This document shows, one piece after another, positions 35,657 to 45,484 of a stretch of DNA of 64,000 nt (positions are counted from its first letter, which is position 1; each line of letters opens with the position of its first letter). The notes beneath the pieces are model-generated. The model ran no database searches. It was not told the origin of the DNA and was given only the letters and a program-made list of their open reading frames with translations. Location: assembly GCF_018327685.1 (NCBI RefSeq), contig NZ_BNEL01000003.1, positions 3,712,947-3,776,946 of the forward strand, in the 5' to 3' direction. Origin of the DNA: Streptomyces sp. TS71-3 (GTDB lineage: Bacteria; Actinomycetota; Actinomycetes; Streptomycetales; Streptomycetaceae). Made by a program: the position numbers and the translations under genes.

Positions 35657-36144
35657 CGGGGCTCGGGCGGGGCGGTGCGCTCGGTTCCCGGCGGCTCATC
35701 GGGCTTCCGTGCCTTGCGAGTCGGGGGGGCGAGCCGGGTGGAGGAGTTCGGCGCCGAGGCGGTCGACGTGGTCGCGGCGATGGGTGAAGGGCGCCCGGTC
35801 CGGCCTGCGTTCGACTTGAGGCGTGGACGCCCTTCAAGAGGTACTTTACGTAGGTACTGCTGCTGATATGACGTCTTGTTACCCGATCGGGTGATCATCG
35901 GATCGAGTGATTGTGGTGTCAGGAATGCTGTCGATCCATGACCCCATGGCGGGATGGTCGGCCATCGAAGGACGGGCGAAAGGATCCGTGAGCCGCTGAC
36001 AAGGCATCGGTTCGACGCGGGGCAGGGCGTCCTGGACGGAGATCGCTCTCGGGCGCCGCCGCGTGTGAACCCGGTTCAAGTGAGCGCTGAGGGTGGCCGT
36101 TTCTCGCTCTCCTCGGAGGCGGGGTACGACGCTACCGTAATCGC
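35657..36144. other. Intergenic region, no gene found
   Basis: Open frames here are short and without family features. A perfect palindrome ACCCGATCGGGT at 35881-35892 sits in AT-richer sequence. The right end holds a probable leaderless promoter: TACCGT at 36133-36138, seven bases before the methyltransferase ATG. Confidence 0.45.
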
Positions 36145-37041
36145 ATGGTAGCGGACGAATTCCCTGTAAGCGCACAGACCGTCCCTTCACAGACCGCCCC
36201 CACACCCGAGGAAGTCGGCAAGTCGTACGACCTGTTCGGCGACCTCTATGGCTTGATTCTCGGTGACTCGGCCATCCACGTCGGCATGTGGGTGCCTCCG
36301 GGGGCGCGCACTTCGACCTCGACTCTCCGTGATCTGGCCAACCTTGCGATGGACCGCCAGACCGACCACTACATCGGTGCTCTGGGCCTCGGCCCGGAGG
36401 ATCACCTGCTCGACATCGGCTGCGGTACCGGCGGGCCCGCGGTCCGGCTCGGCCGTGCGAGCGGCGCACGGGCGAGCGGGATCACCGTGAGCGGTTCACA
36501 GATCGCCCTCTGCGCTCAGAGAGCCCGGGAGGCGGGTCTCGCGCAGCGGGTGTCCTTCGCCCTGGGCGACGCGATGGATCTGGGCGCGGAGCATGCCGAC
36601 GGGGCGTACGACGCGGCCTGGGCCATCGACTCGTTCGCCCACATGTCCGACCAGCCGGCCGCGTTCCGCGGCGCCTGGCGCGTGCTGCGTCCCGGCGGAC
36701 GGCTGCTGGTCACGGAGTTCACGCGGCGCGGCGAGCCGAGTGCCGAGCAGCTCGCGGTCTGGCGCGCGGTGTGGACGTCGCTGCCGCCCGAGACACCTGC
36801 CACTGTCCTGGAGTGGACGGAGCAGGCAGGTTTCGAGCTGGAGGGCCTGGAGAACCACAGCCGGAGCATGGGGGTCACCGGCGACATCATGGATCTGCTC
36901 TACCACGACCACCACGAGCGGATCCTGGCCCGCTACGGACCCGAGGCGACGGCGGAGATGGACGCCGTCATGCCCCAACTGCGCGAGTTCATCCGCGACC
37001 ACGTCGGCTACCACGTCTTCCTGCTGCGCAAGCCGGAGTGA
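36145..37041 (+). CDS. SAM-dependent class I methyltransferase
   Basis: The 298-residue protein has motif I HLLDIGCGTGG at about 88-98, motif II AYDAAWAIDSFAHM and the post-motif WRVLRPGGRLLVTEF. The N-terminal part SYDLFGDLYGLILGDSAIHVGMW is like small-molecule O- and C-methyltransferases of the tocopherol/macrolide group. The target is unknown. The start is probably leaderless, as TACCGT lies seven bases upstream and no Shine-Dalgarno sequence is visible. Confidence 0.88.
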   Translation: MVADEFPVSAQTVPSQTAPTPEEVGKSYDLFGDLYGLILGDSAIHVGMWVPPGARTSTSTLRDLANLAMDRQTDHYIGALGLGPEDHLLDIGCGTGGPAVRLGRASGARASGITVSGSQIALCAQRAREAGLAQRVSFALGDAMDLGAEHADGAYDAAWAIDSFAHMSDQPAAFRGAWRVLRPGGRLLVTEFTRRGEPSAEQLAVWRAVWTSLPPETPATVLEWTEQAGFELEGLENHSRSMGVTGDIMDLLYHDHHERILARYGPEATAEMDAVMPQLREFIRDHVGYHVFLLRKPE

Positions 37042-37216
37042 GCGACGCGCCGAGAGCAGGCGTGCGCCGGCACGGAACCGATCACCGGGCCCCAGGGGCC
37101 ATCGAGGCGACGGCGGGATGCGCACCCGGAAGCCGGGATCGGCGCCGTCGGGCGCAGGTAACGGGCGGATGGCTGGGACGATGGAGATCTTGTTCTCGTC
37201 ATCCGGGGGTGTACCT

Positions 37217-38269
37217 GTGAAGGTCGGAGAGGCACGTTCCGCTGCGGTCCGTTGGGTCGTGCAAGAGGCGCGGCCGGCGATGGCGTACCGGGGCGCGTAC
37301 TTCAGCGGCTCAACCGTCGGGCTGTCGGAGGAGGACGAGCTGCCGCCCTCCTCCGATGTCGACGTGGTCGTCGTCACGGCCTCGGATGCCCCGCCGGTCA
37401 AACCGGGGAAGTTCCGCTACGAGGGCGTCCTGCTGGAGGTCACCTACCAGCCCTGGGCCGAGGTGGACTCCGTGGAGAACGTCCTCGCCTCCTATCACCT
37501 GGCCGGACCGTTCCGCACCGACACGGTCATCGACGACCCGACCGGCGGTCTCGGTGAGCTGCGGACATACATCGCACCGCGGTTCGCCCTTCGGCCCTGG
37601 GCTCGCCGCCGATGCCTGGATGCCCGCCAGCGGATCGAGACCCGCTTGGCGGCGCTCGATACGTCGGCACCGTTTCACGAACAGGTGACGGGGTGGCTGT
37701 TTCCCACTGGTGTGACATGCCACGTGCTGCTCGTCGCGGCCTTGCGCAATCCCACGATCCGGTTGCGCTATCCGGCCGCGCGCAAGGTCCTGACCGACTA
37801 CGGCCATCTCGACCTCTACCCCGAGCTCCTCGACCTCCTGGGCTGTGGGCACCTGCCCGCACGACGCGTGCAGCATCATCTGCGCGAACTGGCCGCGACG
37901 TTCGACGCCACCACCCAGGTGGCGAGGACACCGTTCTTCTTCAGCAGCGACATCACCGCCGCCGCACGTCCCATTGCCGTGGCCGGAAGCCAGGCCCTGA
38001 TCGATGCCGGCGACCACCGGGAGGCGGTCTTCTGGATCATCGCGACCTTCGCTCGCTGCCACACCATCCTGGCCACCGACGCTCCCCGGCTGCATGAGTC
38101 CCTCGCTCCGGCCTTTCATGCGGCACTCGCCGACCTCGGCATCAGCGGTACCCGCGACCTGCTCGACCGGGCCGAAGCGGTCGCCCGGTTCCTGCCCCGG
38201 CTGTGGCTCGTCACCGAGGAGATCCTGGCCGGCAACCCGGAGATCACCGAAGAGCGGCAAGAGCCGTGA
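37217..38269 (+). CDS. Nucleotidyltransferase-like protein
   Basis: With GTG 37217 and GGGGGTG upstream it has 350 residues; ATG 37181 and 37169 are in-frame alternatives. AYFSGSTVGLSEEDE and then SSDVDVVVVTA give the GS...DxD signature of the polymerase-beta-like nucleotidyltransferase fold, although the spacing between GS and DxD is longer than usual. The rest is helical, without a recognised domain. Relatives include aminoglycoside nucleotidyltransferases and uncharacterised proteins, so no resistance role is claimed. Confidence 0.65.
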   Translation: MKVGEARSAAVRWVVQEARPAMAYRGAYFSGSTVGLSEEDELPPSSDVDVVVVTASDAPPVKPGKFRYEGVLLEVTYQPWAEVDSVENVLASYHLAGPFRTDTVIDDPTGGLGELRTYIAPRFALRPWARRRCLDARQRIETRLAALDTSAPFHEQVTGWLFPTGVTCHVLLVAALRNPTIRLRYPAARKVLTDYGHLDLYPELLDLLGCGHLPARRVQHHLRELAATFDATTQVARTPFFFSSDITAAARPIAVAGSQALIDAGDHREAVFWIIATFARCHTILATDAPRLHESLAPAFHAALADLGISGTRDLLDRAEAVARFLPRLWLVTEEILAGNPEITEERQEP

Positions 38270-38465
38270 GCGGGCTGACCGAGGTCGCTTGCCGGACTGA
38301 CGCGTTGTCGGGGGTTGTTCGGTTGCTGGCTCGGCCAGGAAGTAGTCGGGACCATGATCCGTGAGGAAGGCGGCCGGCCGGCGCACATACCCCCTCCACC
38401 GGGCACGGTGGGTGTCCGCTGGAGGTGGATGTGCGCCGGAGGCGTGAACAGGGTTTTGGCGCGGG

Positions 38466-41400
38466 CTAGTTGATGGTGAGGAGCATGCCGGCGCCGTTCG
38501 GATAGCCGATGTAGGCCGTGGCGGGGCCGCTCGTGTCGACGCCCGTCCACGACGCGTCGACCGTCAGGGGGATTCCCGGGGCCTTCGGCGGGTGGGTCGG
38601 CGAGATGGTGAGGGTCCCGGAGGGGGTGGAGCCGGTGCCCACGAGGTTCGACTGGAACGTGAACGGCGTGGACGTGGTTCCGGTGGCGTCACCGAGGTCG
38701 ACGACGATGGCGACGTAGTCACCCGGTGGCAGCTGGGGCAGGCTGACTCGGGCCTGGTGGGCGTTGTCGCTGATGTCGCCGATGAGTTCGAGCGGCTGTC
38801 CGTTGCCGGGGTCCCGGGCCATGAGCATGGTGAGCCTGGCGTCGGGGTTGTCGGTCGTGGTGAAGAACTCGCCGGCCTTGGTGCCCTCGGGAGCGGTGAT
38901 GCGGATGTCACGTTCCGCGGTGCCGGAGGCGGAGAGTTCCGCGGTGAGTTTCGGACCCGCGACGGGGCCGTAGCCCGTGATCGTGAGGTCGAGGTTGCCC
39001 GGGGTCACCTGGAACGACGTGCTGCCCTCGGCACCGTTGCCCGTCACGCGGTCAGGGGCGAGCAGCGTCAGCGGGGTGATCGCAAGGGCGCTGCGCACCG
39101 TGGTGTGGCCGCTGCCCTGCCAGGTGAGTGACCCGGTGACGAGTTTGCCGGAGGCCGCGGTGGTCTGCTCGAAGGTGATGCGGACCTTCGCCGTCTGGCC
39201 GGCGTGCGTGAAGTGCAGGGTGGCCGGTTCGACCGTCGCCCGGATGCCGGGCAGGTCGACGGAGGCGCTGTAGGTGCCGGGCTGCTCGGCGGTGAGGGTA
39301 CGTGTCACCGTCTGCGTGCCCAGGAGGCGGCCGATCGCGATGGAGGGATAGTTGAGATCGCTGGGATCGACGGCTTTGACACCGGAACCGGTGTCTATGC
39401 CCTGCCCCTCCTCGTAGGCCAGCCAGTCCGTGCGGGAGGAGTCGTATACGAGACCCGGCTGGAGCATCCGGGCCGGGTCGACCTCGCCGGAGCCCTGCGC
39501 GAACACGTCGGTGTTGGCGGTGCCGGCGGCGGTCTTGGTGTCCACCGCCGTCGTCATCATGGCCGACTTGACGGCCATCGGCGACCACGTGGGGTGCAGT
39601 CCGAGATAGAGCGCGGCCAGACCGGAGATGTGCGGGGCGGCCATCGACGTGCCGGACAGGAAGTCGAACGGGTAGCCGGGGTGGTTCGCCGTGGGCGGCG
39701 CGATCGCGGCGAGTATGCCGACGCCGGGCGCCGCGATGTCCGGCTTGATGAGGTCGCCCTGATTCTGCGTCGAGGGACCCCGGGAGGAGAAGCCGGCGAT
39801 CTGCGGGTAGGGCTCACCTGACGAGCCGCCCGGCACCAGGGTGGCCGTGGCGCCCTCGGTGGCCGCGTAGGTGCGCACGGTGGTCGCGTCGGGGGTGTTG
39901 AGGTGCACGGTCGGCACGGCGTGCGTGTCGGCGTCGGTGTCGAGGTCGGAGGTGTTCACGAGGACCATGCCGGCGCCACCGGCGCGGGCCACCTCCTGCG
40001 ACTTGCTCACCCGGGCGTTGACCCCGCGGTCGCACACCACGATGGTGCCCGCCGTCTTGGCCGGGTCGAGGGTGCCGTCCATGCAGAGTTGCGCGTCGCT
40101 GATGTCCGCGTCCGCCGTCCTGAGGTTCTCCGCGAGGACCAGGGGCTTGGGGCCGACCTGCGCCGCCACGCTGGTGCTGACGCCGACGAAGCCGCGCCCG
40201 TCGCCGAGCTTCACGGTGGCTTCCAGGGGCTTGATGGTGCTGGCCGCCACCGTGGTGGTCCAGGGAGCGGTGTTGTCCAGACTGCCGGCGTCAGGGCCCG
40301 CGTTGCCGGCCGCCGCGGACACGAAGATCCCGGCTGCGGCCGCGGCCTGGAAGGCCTGCTGGACGGGTGAGTCGAGCGCGGTCTCGCTGGTGAAGCCGAC
40401 CGAGTAGTTGATGACGTCGACGCCGTCGGCGACGGCCTGGTCGATGGCGGCGACGATGTCGGAGTCGTACCCGCCCGCATTGCCGCTGGTGTCGGTCCAC
40501 AGGGCCTTGTAGACGGCGATCTTCGCCGCGGGCGCCACACCGCTGACCTTGCCGAAGTTGGTGCCGTTGACGGTGGCATCCACGTCGGCGTCGCCCGCGG
40601 CCGTGGAGGCGGTGTGCGTGCCGTGGCCCTCACCGTCGCGCGCGGAGAGGTAGTCCGCCCGCTTCTCCGGCGGGAAGACCGACAGCCAGGTGTCACCGTA
40701 GTACCGGGCACCGATGATCTTCGTGTTGCAGAGATCGGCCGTGAACCGCTCGCCGGCCTGGCAGGTTCCGGTGAACGTGCCGCCGTCGGCCTTGCGCATC
40801 ACGATGGACGAACCCCGGCGGTAGGGCCGGTAGGGGTCCTTCGCGGTGGGCGGCTGGGTGCCCAGCTTGGGCGCGGCGAACGAGGCGCTCTCGGGCCAGA
40901 TACCGGTGTCGAGGTCGGCGATCACCACGCCGCGCCCGGCTTTCGCGGTGCCGCCGAGGGCCGACCACAGGCCGTGTGCGCCGGAGAGGCCGAGGAAGTC
41001 GGTGGAGCGGGTGTCGTCGGCGACCTTGTTGAACCGGTCGGGGACGACGGAGAGGACGTCCTTGCGGGCCGACAGGCGCACCACCTGCGCCGCGGTCAGC
41101 GTGGCCGTGAAGCCGTCGGACGCCACGGAGTACCGCTTGGCGATCTTCGCTCCCACCGATGCGGCGGCCTGGTTCTGGCGTCCGGCGAGGTAGTCGCGGT
41201 AGCGGTGCGCGTCGGTGCTGGTGGTGTCCAGCTTCGCGCCGGGCGCGGGGGCGGTGGCGGGTATGCGGTCGGTGCCGCCTCTGTAGGTCGCCACTGGGGC
41301 GTCGGCCAGGTTGACGACGTAGCGACCGGTGGCGAGGTGGCCGGAGACCGGTACCGGGGTGCCCGGCCGGCCGGCGGCCTGGGCCGGCACGCCCGCCGCC

Positions 41401-41501
41401 AGGGTGAGCAGGACGGCTGCCGCCGCCACGACTGCCCGTCTGACGCCCTGTGCGGTGCTGCGGGCTCTTGCGGTGGGTCTGCTGTGTGACGTCGAGGTCA
41501 C
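38466..41501 (-). CDS. Secreted subtilisin-like serine protease (S8), multidomain
   Basis: GTG 41501 follows GAGGAGGA and gives 1011 residues. A signal peptide ends near AQAAG (residue 43). An inhibitor-like propeptide (YVVNLADAPVATYRGG to about 160) precedes the catalytic domain with Asp198 (DLDTG), His293 (GHGTH), oxyanion Asn400 (AAAGNAG) and Ser619 (SGTSMAAPH). A protease-associated domain is inserted at about 455-555 (DRGVNARVSKSQEVARAGGA). Fibronectin-like beta domains fill the C-terminus. It is divergent from a helix-turn-helix protein that probably controls it. Confidence 0.93.
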   Translation of the reverse strand: MTSTSHSRPTARARSTAQGVRRAVVAAAAVLLTLAAGVPAQAAGRPGTPVPVSGHLATGRYVVNLADAPVATYRGGTDRIPATAPAPGAKLDTTSTDAHRYRDYLAGRQNQAAASVGAKIAKRYSVASDGFTATLTAAQVVRLSARKDVLSVVPDRFNKVADDTRSTDFLGLSGAHGLWSALGGTAKAGRGVVIADLDTGIWPESASFAAPKLGTQPPTAKDPYRPYRRGSSIVMRKADGGTFTGTCQAGERFTADLCNTKIIGARYYGDTWLSVFPPEKRADYLSARDGEGHGTHTASTAAGDADVDATVNGTNFGKVSGVAPAAKIAVYKALWTDTSGNAGGYDSDIVAAIDQAVADGVDVINYSVGFTSETALDSPVQQAFQAAAAAGIFVSAAAGNAGPDAGSLDNTAPWTTTVAASTIKPLEATVKLGDGRGFVGVSTSVAAQVGPKPLVLAENLRTADADISDAQLCMDGTLDPAKTAGTIVVCDRGVNARVSKSQEVARAGGAGMVLVNTSDLDTDADTHAVPTVHLNTPDATTVRTYAATEGATATLVPGGSSGEPYPQIAGFSSRGPSTQNQGDLIKPDIAAPGVGILAAIAPPTANHPGYPFDFLSGTSMAAPHISGLAALYLGLHPTWSPMAVKSAMMTTAVDTKTAAGTANTDVFAQGSGEVDPARMLQPGLVYDSSRTDWLAYEEGQGIDTGSGVKAVDPSDLNYPSIAIGRLLGTQTVTRTLTAEQPGTYSASVDLPGIRATVEPATLHFTHAGQTAKVRITFEQTTAASGKLVTGSLTWQGSGHTTVRSALAITPLTLLAPDRVTGNGAEGSTSFQVTPGNLDLTITGYGPVAGPKLTAELSASGTAERDIRITAPEGTKAGEFFTTTDNPDARLTMLMARDPGNGQPLELIGDISDNAHQARVSLPQLPPGDYVAIVVDLGDATGTTSTPFTFQSNLVGTGSTPSGTLTISPTHPPKAPGIPLTVDASWTGVDTSGPATAYIGYPNGAGMLLTIN

Positions 41502-41907
41502 GCAGTCCTCCTCGGGGGTGGGCGCGGCCCGGCCCGCGCTTCGGCCGCTCGGTGACGCCCGCACACCCCGAGGGCGATCCAGTCACCGAGGGATGGGCAG
41601 GCGGCAGCGGACGCCGAGGGGCCGGGAAGGAAACGACAAGAAACGACAGGAAACAACCGGGAATGACGGGGAGACGGGAAACAGCGGGGGAGGGAAGGGG
41701 CTGCTGGCGGGTGCCACGGCCTCCTCGTCGCGGCGTGCAAAGTGAACATCCCTCCACCAAAAGCTGTCCAGATACGGTGATGGCGTTCTTGGTCAACTGG
41801 CGCAGATCGCCACCGCACGTCAGGCCCTCGCCTGGCGCGTGGACGGTGCCGGCTGCGTGCGACGGAAGGCTGCACCACATGGGCATGGGCGATGCGGAGG
41901 GCACGGC
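41502..41907. promoter_or_regulatory. Divergent control region with phased 10-base direct repeats
   Basis: From 41630 four to five 10-base units follow head to tail: GAAACGACAA, GAAACGACAG, GAAACAACCG, GGAATGACGG. One unit per helical turn puts all copies on one DNA face. They lie between the divergent subtilase and regulator genes and are a candidate binding array for that regulator. No gene is present. Confidence 0.5.
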
Positions 41908-42897
41908 GTGCTGAGAGCCCTCGGGATATCCCCGTCGGACGAGCGGATCTACCGCTTGTTCCTCGACGGCACCGACCTGACGGCGAGCCAGGTCGCGGAG
42001 CTGAGCGACCTGACACCCGGCCGGGTGCACGGTTGCCTGGCCCGCTTGAGTGACCTCGGGCTGCTGCGCATCACCCGCCCCGATACCTATCAGGCCGTGA
42101 ACCCGCAGACGGCACTGCTGCCACTGCTGAGCAGACGGCGCCTGGAGGCGGAGGCGACCTTCACCGCCGCCCGCGCACAGGTCGACGAGATCGCCGACAG
42201 CTACCGGGCGGGCCAGCTGCGCGCCGACCCGCGCAACCTGGTGGAGGTGCTCTCGGGCCGTGACGGGGTGACGGCCCGCGTGGAGGAGCTGACCCGGTCG
42301 GCGAGCAGCCACATATGGGTGCTGGACAGGCCGCCCTACCTCGGCCGGTCGGACGGAGCCCTCCACACCAACGACGACGAACGCGCCGTCACCCGCACCT
42401 GGCTGGCCCGTGGGATCGAGATCCGCTCCATCTACTGTCCCGCGTCCATGGAGCGGCCCGGGCGCTTCGAGACCCTGCTGGAACTGGCCGCCGAGGGCGA
42501 GCACTCCCGGATCCTGCCCACCCTGCCGTTCAAGCTGCACATCATCGACAAGCGCATCGCCCTGGTCTCGCTCATCGGCGGTGTCCACGACAGCCTGGCC
42601 GTGGTCCACCCCTCGGGCCTCCTGGACGCCCTGATGGAGCTGTACGAGGCCTACTGGGCACGGGCCGAGCCCCTTGGCCCCCCGTCCCCGGGCACGCCGG
42701 GCGGTGAAGGCTTCAGCCGCGAGGAGGTCGTACTGCTCGCGATGCTGAAAGCCGGCCTGAAGGACCAGGCCATCGCCCACCAACTGGGCACGAGCACCCG
42801 CACGGCCACCCGCCGCATCGCCGCCGTCCTGGCCCGGCTGGGCGCCCAGACCCGCTTCCAGGCCGGCTACGAGGCCTCGGCCCGAGGCCTGGTCTGA
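41908..42897 (+). CDS. Two-HTH transcriptional regulator (TrmB-like N-terminus, LuxR-like C-terminus)
   Basis: GTG 41908, seven bases after GGAGGG, gives 329 residues. The N-terminal winged helix (LTASQVAELSDLTPGRVHGCLARLSDLGLL) is TrmB/MarR-like. The middle part (VEELTRSASSHIWVLDRPPY onward) resembles the phospholipase-D-like sensor region of TrmB-type proteins. The C-terminal helix-turn-helix (LKDQAIAHQLGTSTRTATRRIAAVLARLGAQTRFQAGY) is LuxR-like. Actinobacterial proteins of this design often sit beside secreted protease genes, as here. Confidence 0.82.
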   Translation: MLRALGISPSDERIYRLFLDGTDLTASQVAELSDLTPGRVHGCLARLSDLGLLRITRPDTYQAVNPQTALLPLLSRRRLEAEATFTAARAQVDEIADSYRAGQLRADPRNLVEVLSGRDGVTARVEELTRSASSHIWVLDRPPYLGRSDGALHTNDDERAVTRTWLARGIEIRSIYCPASMERPGRFETLLELAAEGEHSRILPTLPFKLHIIDKRIALVSLIGGVHDSLAVVHPSGLLDALMELYEAYWARAEPLGPPSPGTPGGEGFSREEVVLLAMLKAGLKDQAIAHQLGTSTRTATRRIAAVLARLGAQTRFQAGYEASARGLV

Positions 42898-42918
42898 CCG
42901 GCACGTGAGCGAGCCTCG

Positions 42919-42933
42919 GGCGGCCGGGCCGCC
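42919..42933 (+). terminator. Short GC hairpin after the regulator gene
   Basis: GGCGGCC and GGCCGCC are perfect complements separated by one base, 21 bases after the stop codon. The minimal loop makes it a weak terminator candidate. Confidence 0.35.
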
Positions 42934-43108
42934 ATGAACCCGGGCAAGTCCTGCTGAACGGCCCTGCACCTCGGACAGTCCTTTCAGGATTTTTAGGCGA
43001 CTTTGGTACATTTCTCGCCGGAACGTTCAAGGTGGCTGATCTGATGGAGGGGCCGAGGTCCCGGATGGCACGCCGGCCATATGCCCTCGCACACAGGAAG
43101 GCCTCGAG

Positions 43109-43930
43109 ATGACGCGAGAGCCGCTCAAGGTCGATATCGTGTCTCCCGAACTGTGGCGCGCGACATTCGACAATCCGCCGCTCAACTGCTCGATCCCGAA
43201 ATGACACGGTCCCTGTGGGCCCTGGTCGACCGTGCCGAGCGCGACGAGCGTCTCCAGGTGATTGTTTTCGACAGCGCCGACCCTGACTACTTCATCGCGC
43301 ACTTCGATGTGGCACGCGCCGCCGAACTCCCCACCGAACCCGGGCCGACCGGACTTCCCGTGATCGCTGACATCGCCGTCCGCATGACCAAGGCCCCCTT
43401 CATCACCATCGCCTCGATCCGCGGTCGGGCGCGGCGTCGGAAGCGAGTTCGCGCTCTGGTGCGACATGCGGTTCGCCAGCCGTGAGAAGGCGGTGCTCGC
43501 ACAGCTCGAAGTCGGGGCCGGAGTGGTCCCGGGCGGCGGCTGCCTGGAAGTGCTGCCGCAGGTGACGGGGCGCTCACGGGCGCTGGAGATCGTGCTCGGT
43601 GGCCAGGACTTCGACGCGGACACCGCGGAACGGTACGGCTGGATCAACCGGAGCATCCCCGACGACCAGCTCGACGCGTTCGTCGACGACCTGGCCGGCC
43701 GGATCGCCTCCTTCAACCGCTCCGCCGTCGCCGCGGCCAAACGCCTCATCAACCAGCGCTCCGGGATCCTGGGCGGTGCGGACATGGTCGAGTCGGCCGA
43801 GGCCTTCCAGGGCCTGCTCGGATCGCCCGAGGGGCAGCGCAGGATCACCGAGTTGATGGACAGAGGGTTCCAGACCCGCGGGGATCTGGAATGGGACCTG
43901 GCTCGACACCTGGGGCCCACCGGTTCGTGA
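43109..43930 (+). pseudogene. Enoyl-CoA hydratase/isomerase family gene with two frameshifts
   Basis: The product would begin MTREPLKVDIVSPELWRATF and NPPLN, then shift near 43190 to LLDPEMTRSLWALVDRAE and FDSADPDYFIAHFDVAR, and shift again near 43436 to GVGSEFALWCDMRFASREKAV, ending with AERYGWINRSIPD. Both shifts look like loss of one base. Order and content are those of the crotonase fold, and the CoA-binding loop IRGRARG is present. It is either decayed or affected by base-calling error. A ribosome site (CAGGAAGG) precedes the ATG. Confidence 0.75.
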
Positions 43931-44418
43931 GCCGGCCCCCACCCGGAGTGCTCCGATCAGACGGGAAGAGATCCGAGAAAGACGAGACTCCCTCTCTTGC
44001 GAACACCCACGAACTGGTCGGGATCCCTGCCGGACTCATCAACAGCAGCCACCTCATCGGCACCCCGCCCCCGCACAGGGCGGCATGAGGGTGGGCGAGG
44101 ACCTGGCCACACGCGCGGCGCCACATCATCAAGGGCTCCGGGCGCTCAGAGTGCTCCAATCATTCCGGGAGCGGCGTTCACACCGAGAGCGGATATCCGT
44201 CGAGCATTCAGGAACCCCCAGACGGTGTTGTAGGCCGTCGCAGTTCGTCGTCCCAACACCAAACGGGACATCACACTCGGCGGGAAATCGGCCAGTTCCG
44301 AGGTGCGAGTATCACGCTATCCCCAAGTGCTAGCACCCGCCGGACAGGTAGGCTCCATAAGACTTCTGCTAACGACCGTTCGTTTCGCCCCCACACCCCG
44401 AACGAGTAGGAGCCCTCC
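43931..44418. other. Intergenic region upstream of snapalysin, no gene found
   Basis: No coding frame is convincing. A perfect palindrome GTGCTAGCAC lies at 44327-44336, about 80 bases before the protease start, and could be a regulator site. Snapalysin genes usually have a divergent LysR gene (snpR) in this position; none is seen. Confidence 0.5.
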
Positions 44419-45096
44419 ATGTCCCGCAAGAAGCTGTCCAAGAGACTTGCTGCCCTGGCGGTCGGCCTCGGCCTCGTCTCCGCGGGGTTCTCGACCGCCG
44501 GTCCCGCCGTCGCGCAGCCGGGTGCGCCGGCCGCCGGTACCGCACCCTCGTATGCGCAGTACGCCGGCTCGGCGGAGGATGCCGCGGGCACCAGGGCGTT
44601 CTTCGAGGCCGTGGTCAAGTCGGTGGCCGAGAAGCGGGCCGAGAACCCGAGCCTGAAGGCCGTCACCGTCACCTACAACGCGTCCGGGGCGCCGACGTTC
44701 CGGTCGCAGATTTCCAGCGCGGTGCAGATCTGGAACGGCTCGGTGTCCAACGTGCGGCTCGCCGCGGGTGGCAGTGGCTCGGACTTCTCCTACCGGGAGG
44801 GCAACGACCCGCGTGGCTCCTACGCGTCCACGGACGGTCACGGCAGGGGCTTCATCTTCATCGACTACGCCCAGAGCCAGCAGTACGACCAGGTCCGGAT
44901 CGTGGCGCACGAGACCGGTCACGTGCTCGGGCTGCCGGACCACTACGAGGGTCCGTGCAGCGAGCTGATGTCCGGTCATGGGCCCGGCACGTCGTGCACC
45001 AACCGGTATCCGAACGCCGCCGAGCGGGCCCGCGTCGACCAGCTGTGGGCCAACGGGTTGGCGAAGGCGCTGCACAAGGGGAACAAGGTCCACTGA
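44419..45096 (+). CDS. snpA: Snapalysin, small secreted zinc metalloprotease (M7)
   Basis: The 225-residue precursor has a signal peptide (basic MSRKKLSKR, hydrophobic core, cleavage near AVAQP at residue 33) and a propeptide to about 90. The catalytic zinc site is [11 protein letters not shown] at 164-174, ligands His164, His168 and Asp174, with the [13 protein letters not shown] turn that identifies snapalysin. Two cysteines (CSELM and CTNRY) can form the known disulfide. It degrades milk and other proteins outside the cell. It is monocistronic. Confidence 0.93.
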   Translation: MSRKKLSKRLAALAVGLGLVSAGFSTAGPAVAQPGAPAAGTAPSYAQYAGSAEDAAGTRAFFEAVVKSVAEKRAENPSLKAVTVTYNASGAPTFRSQISSAVQIWNGSVSNVRLAAGGSGSDFSYREGNDPRGSYASTDGHGRGFIFIDYAQSQQYDQVRIVAHETGHVLGLPDHYEGPCSELMSGHGPGTSCTNRYPNAAERARVDQLWANGLAKALHKGNKVH

Positions 45097-45484
45097 CCAG
45101 CCACCGGGCCGGTTCGCGGGGGAGTCGCACCAGGGCGTCCCGCGTGCCGGCCGGCGGAGCCTCGCAGGTCCGACATCACGCCGGCACCACCACCGACGCC
45201 TACGGCCCTGTGGCCGACGACGTGCAGGTAACCACCTGCACCGCCCCTGCCCCTACCCCTGCTGACCCGGGAACCGCCCCGGGCCCTCGACCGCCTACCG
45301 CGTTCGAACGCCGGAGACGACCGCTGGTCCCACCGCCGCCGTGTGCAGGACCCCGGCACGCTGGACTCGCTGCCCGAAACGCGTGCCGGGGCTGGGGACG
45401 CGGCGAGGAACCGGCGCCGTCCCATGACACGACAGGCCGAGTCGGCATGGTGACGAGCGCGTCCCTCGACGCCCCTACCCGTGC
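45097..45484. other. Intergenic region, with a candidate hairpin
   Basis: No gene is supported between the convergent snapalysin and carbonic anhydrase genes. A perfect 10-base inverted repeat (CCCCGGCACG at 45351-45360, CGTGCCGGGG at 45382-45391) with a 21-base loop may terminate one or both. Confidence 0.45.

Noticed and set aside
35881..35892. Perfect palindrome ACCCGATCGGGT
   Set aside because: Short GC-containing palindromes of this size are expected by chance, and no gene start lies within 250 bases in a suitable position.
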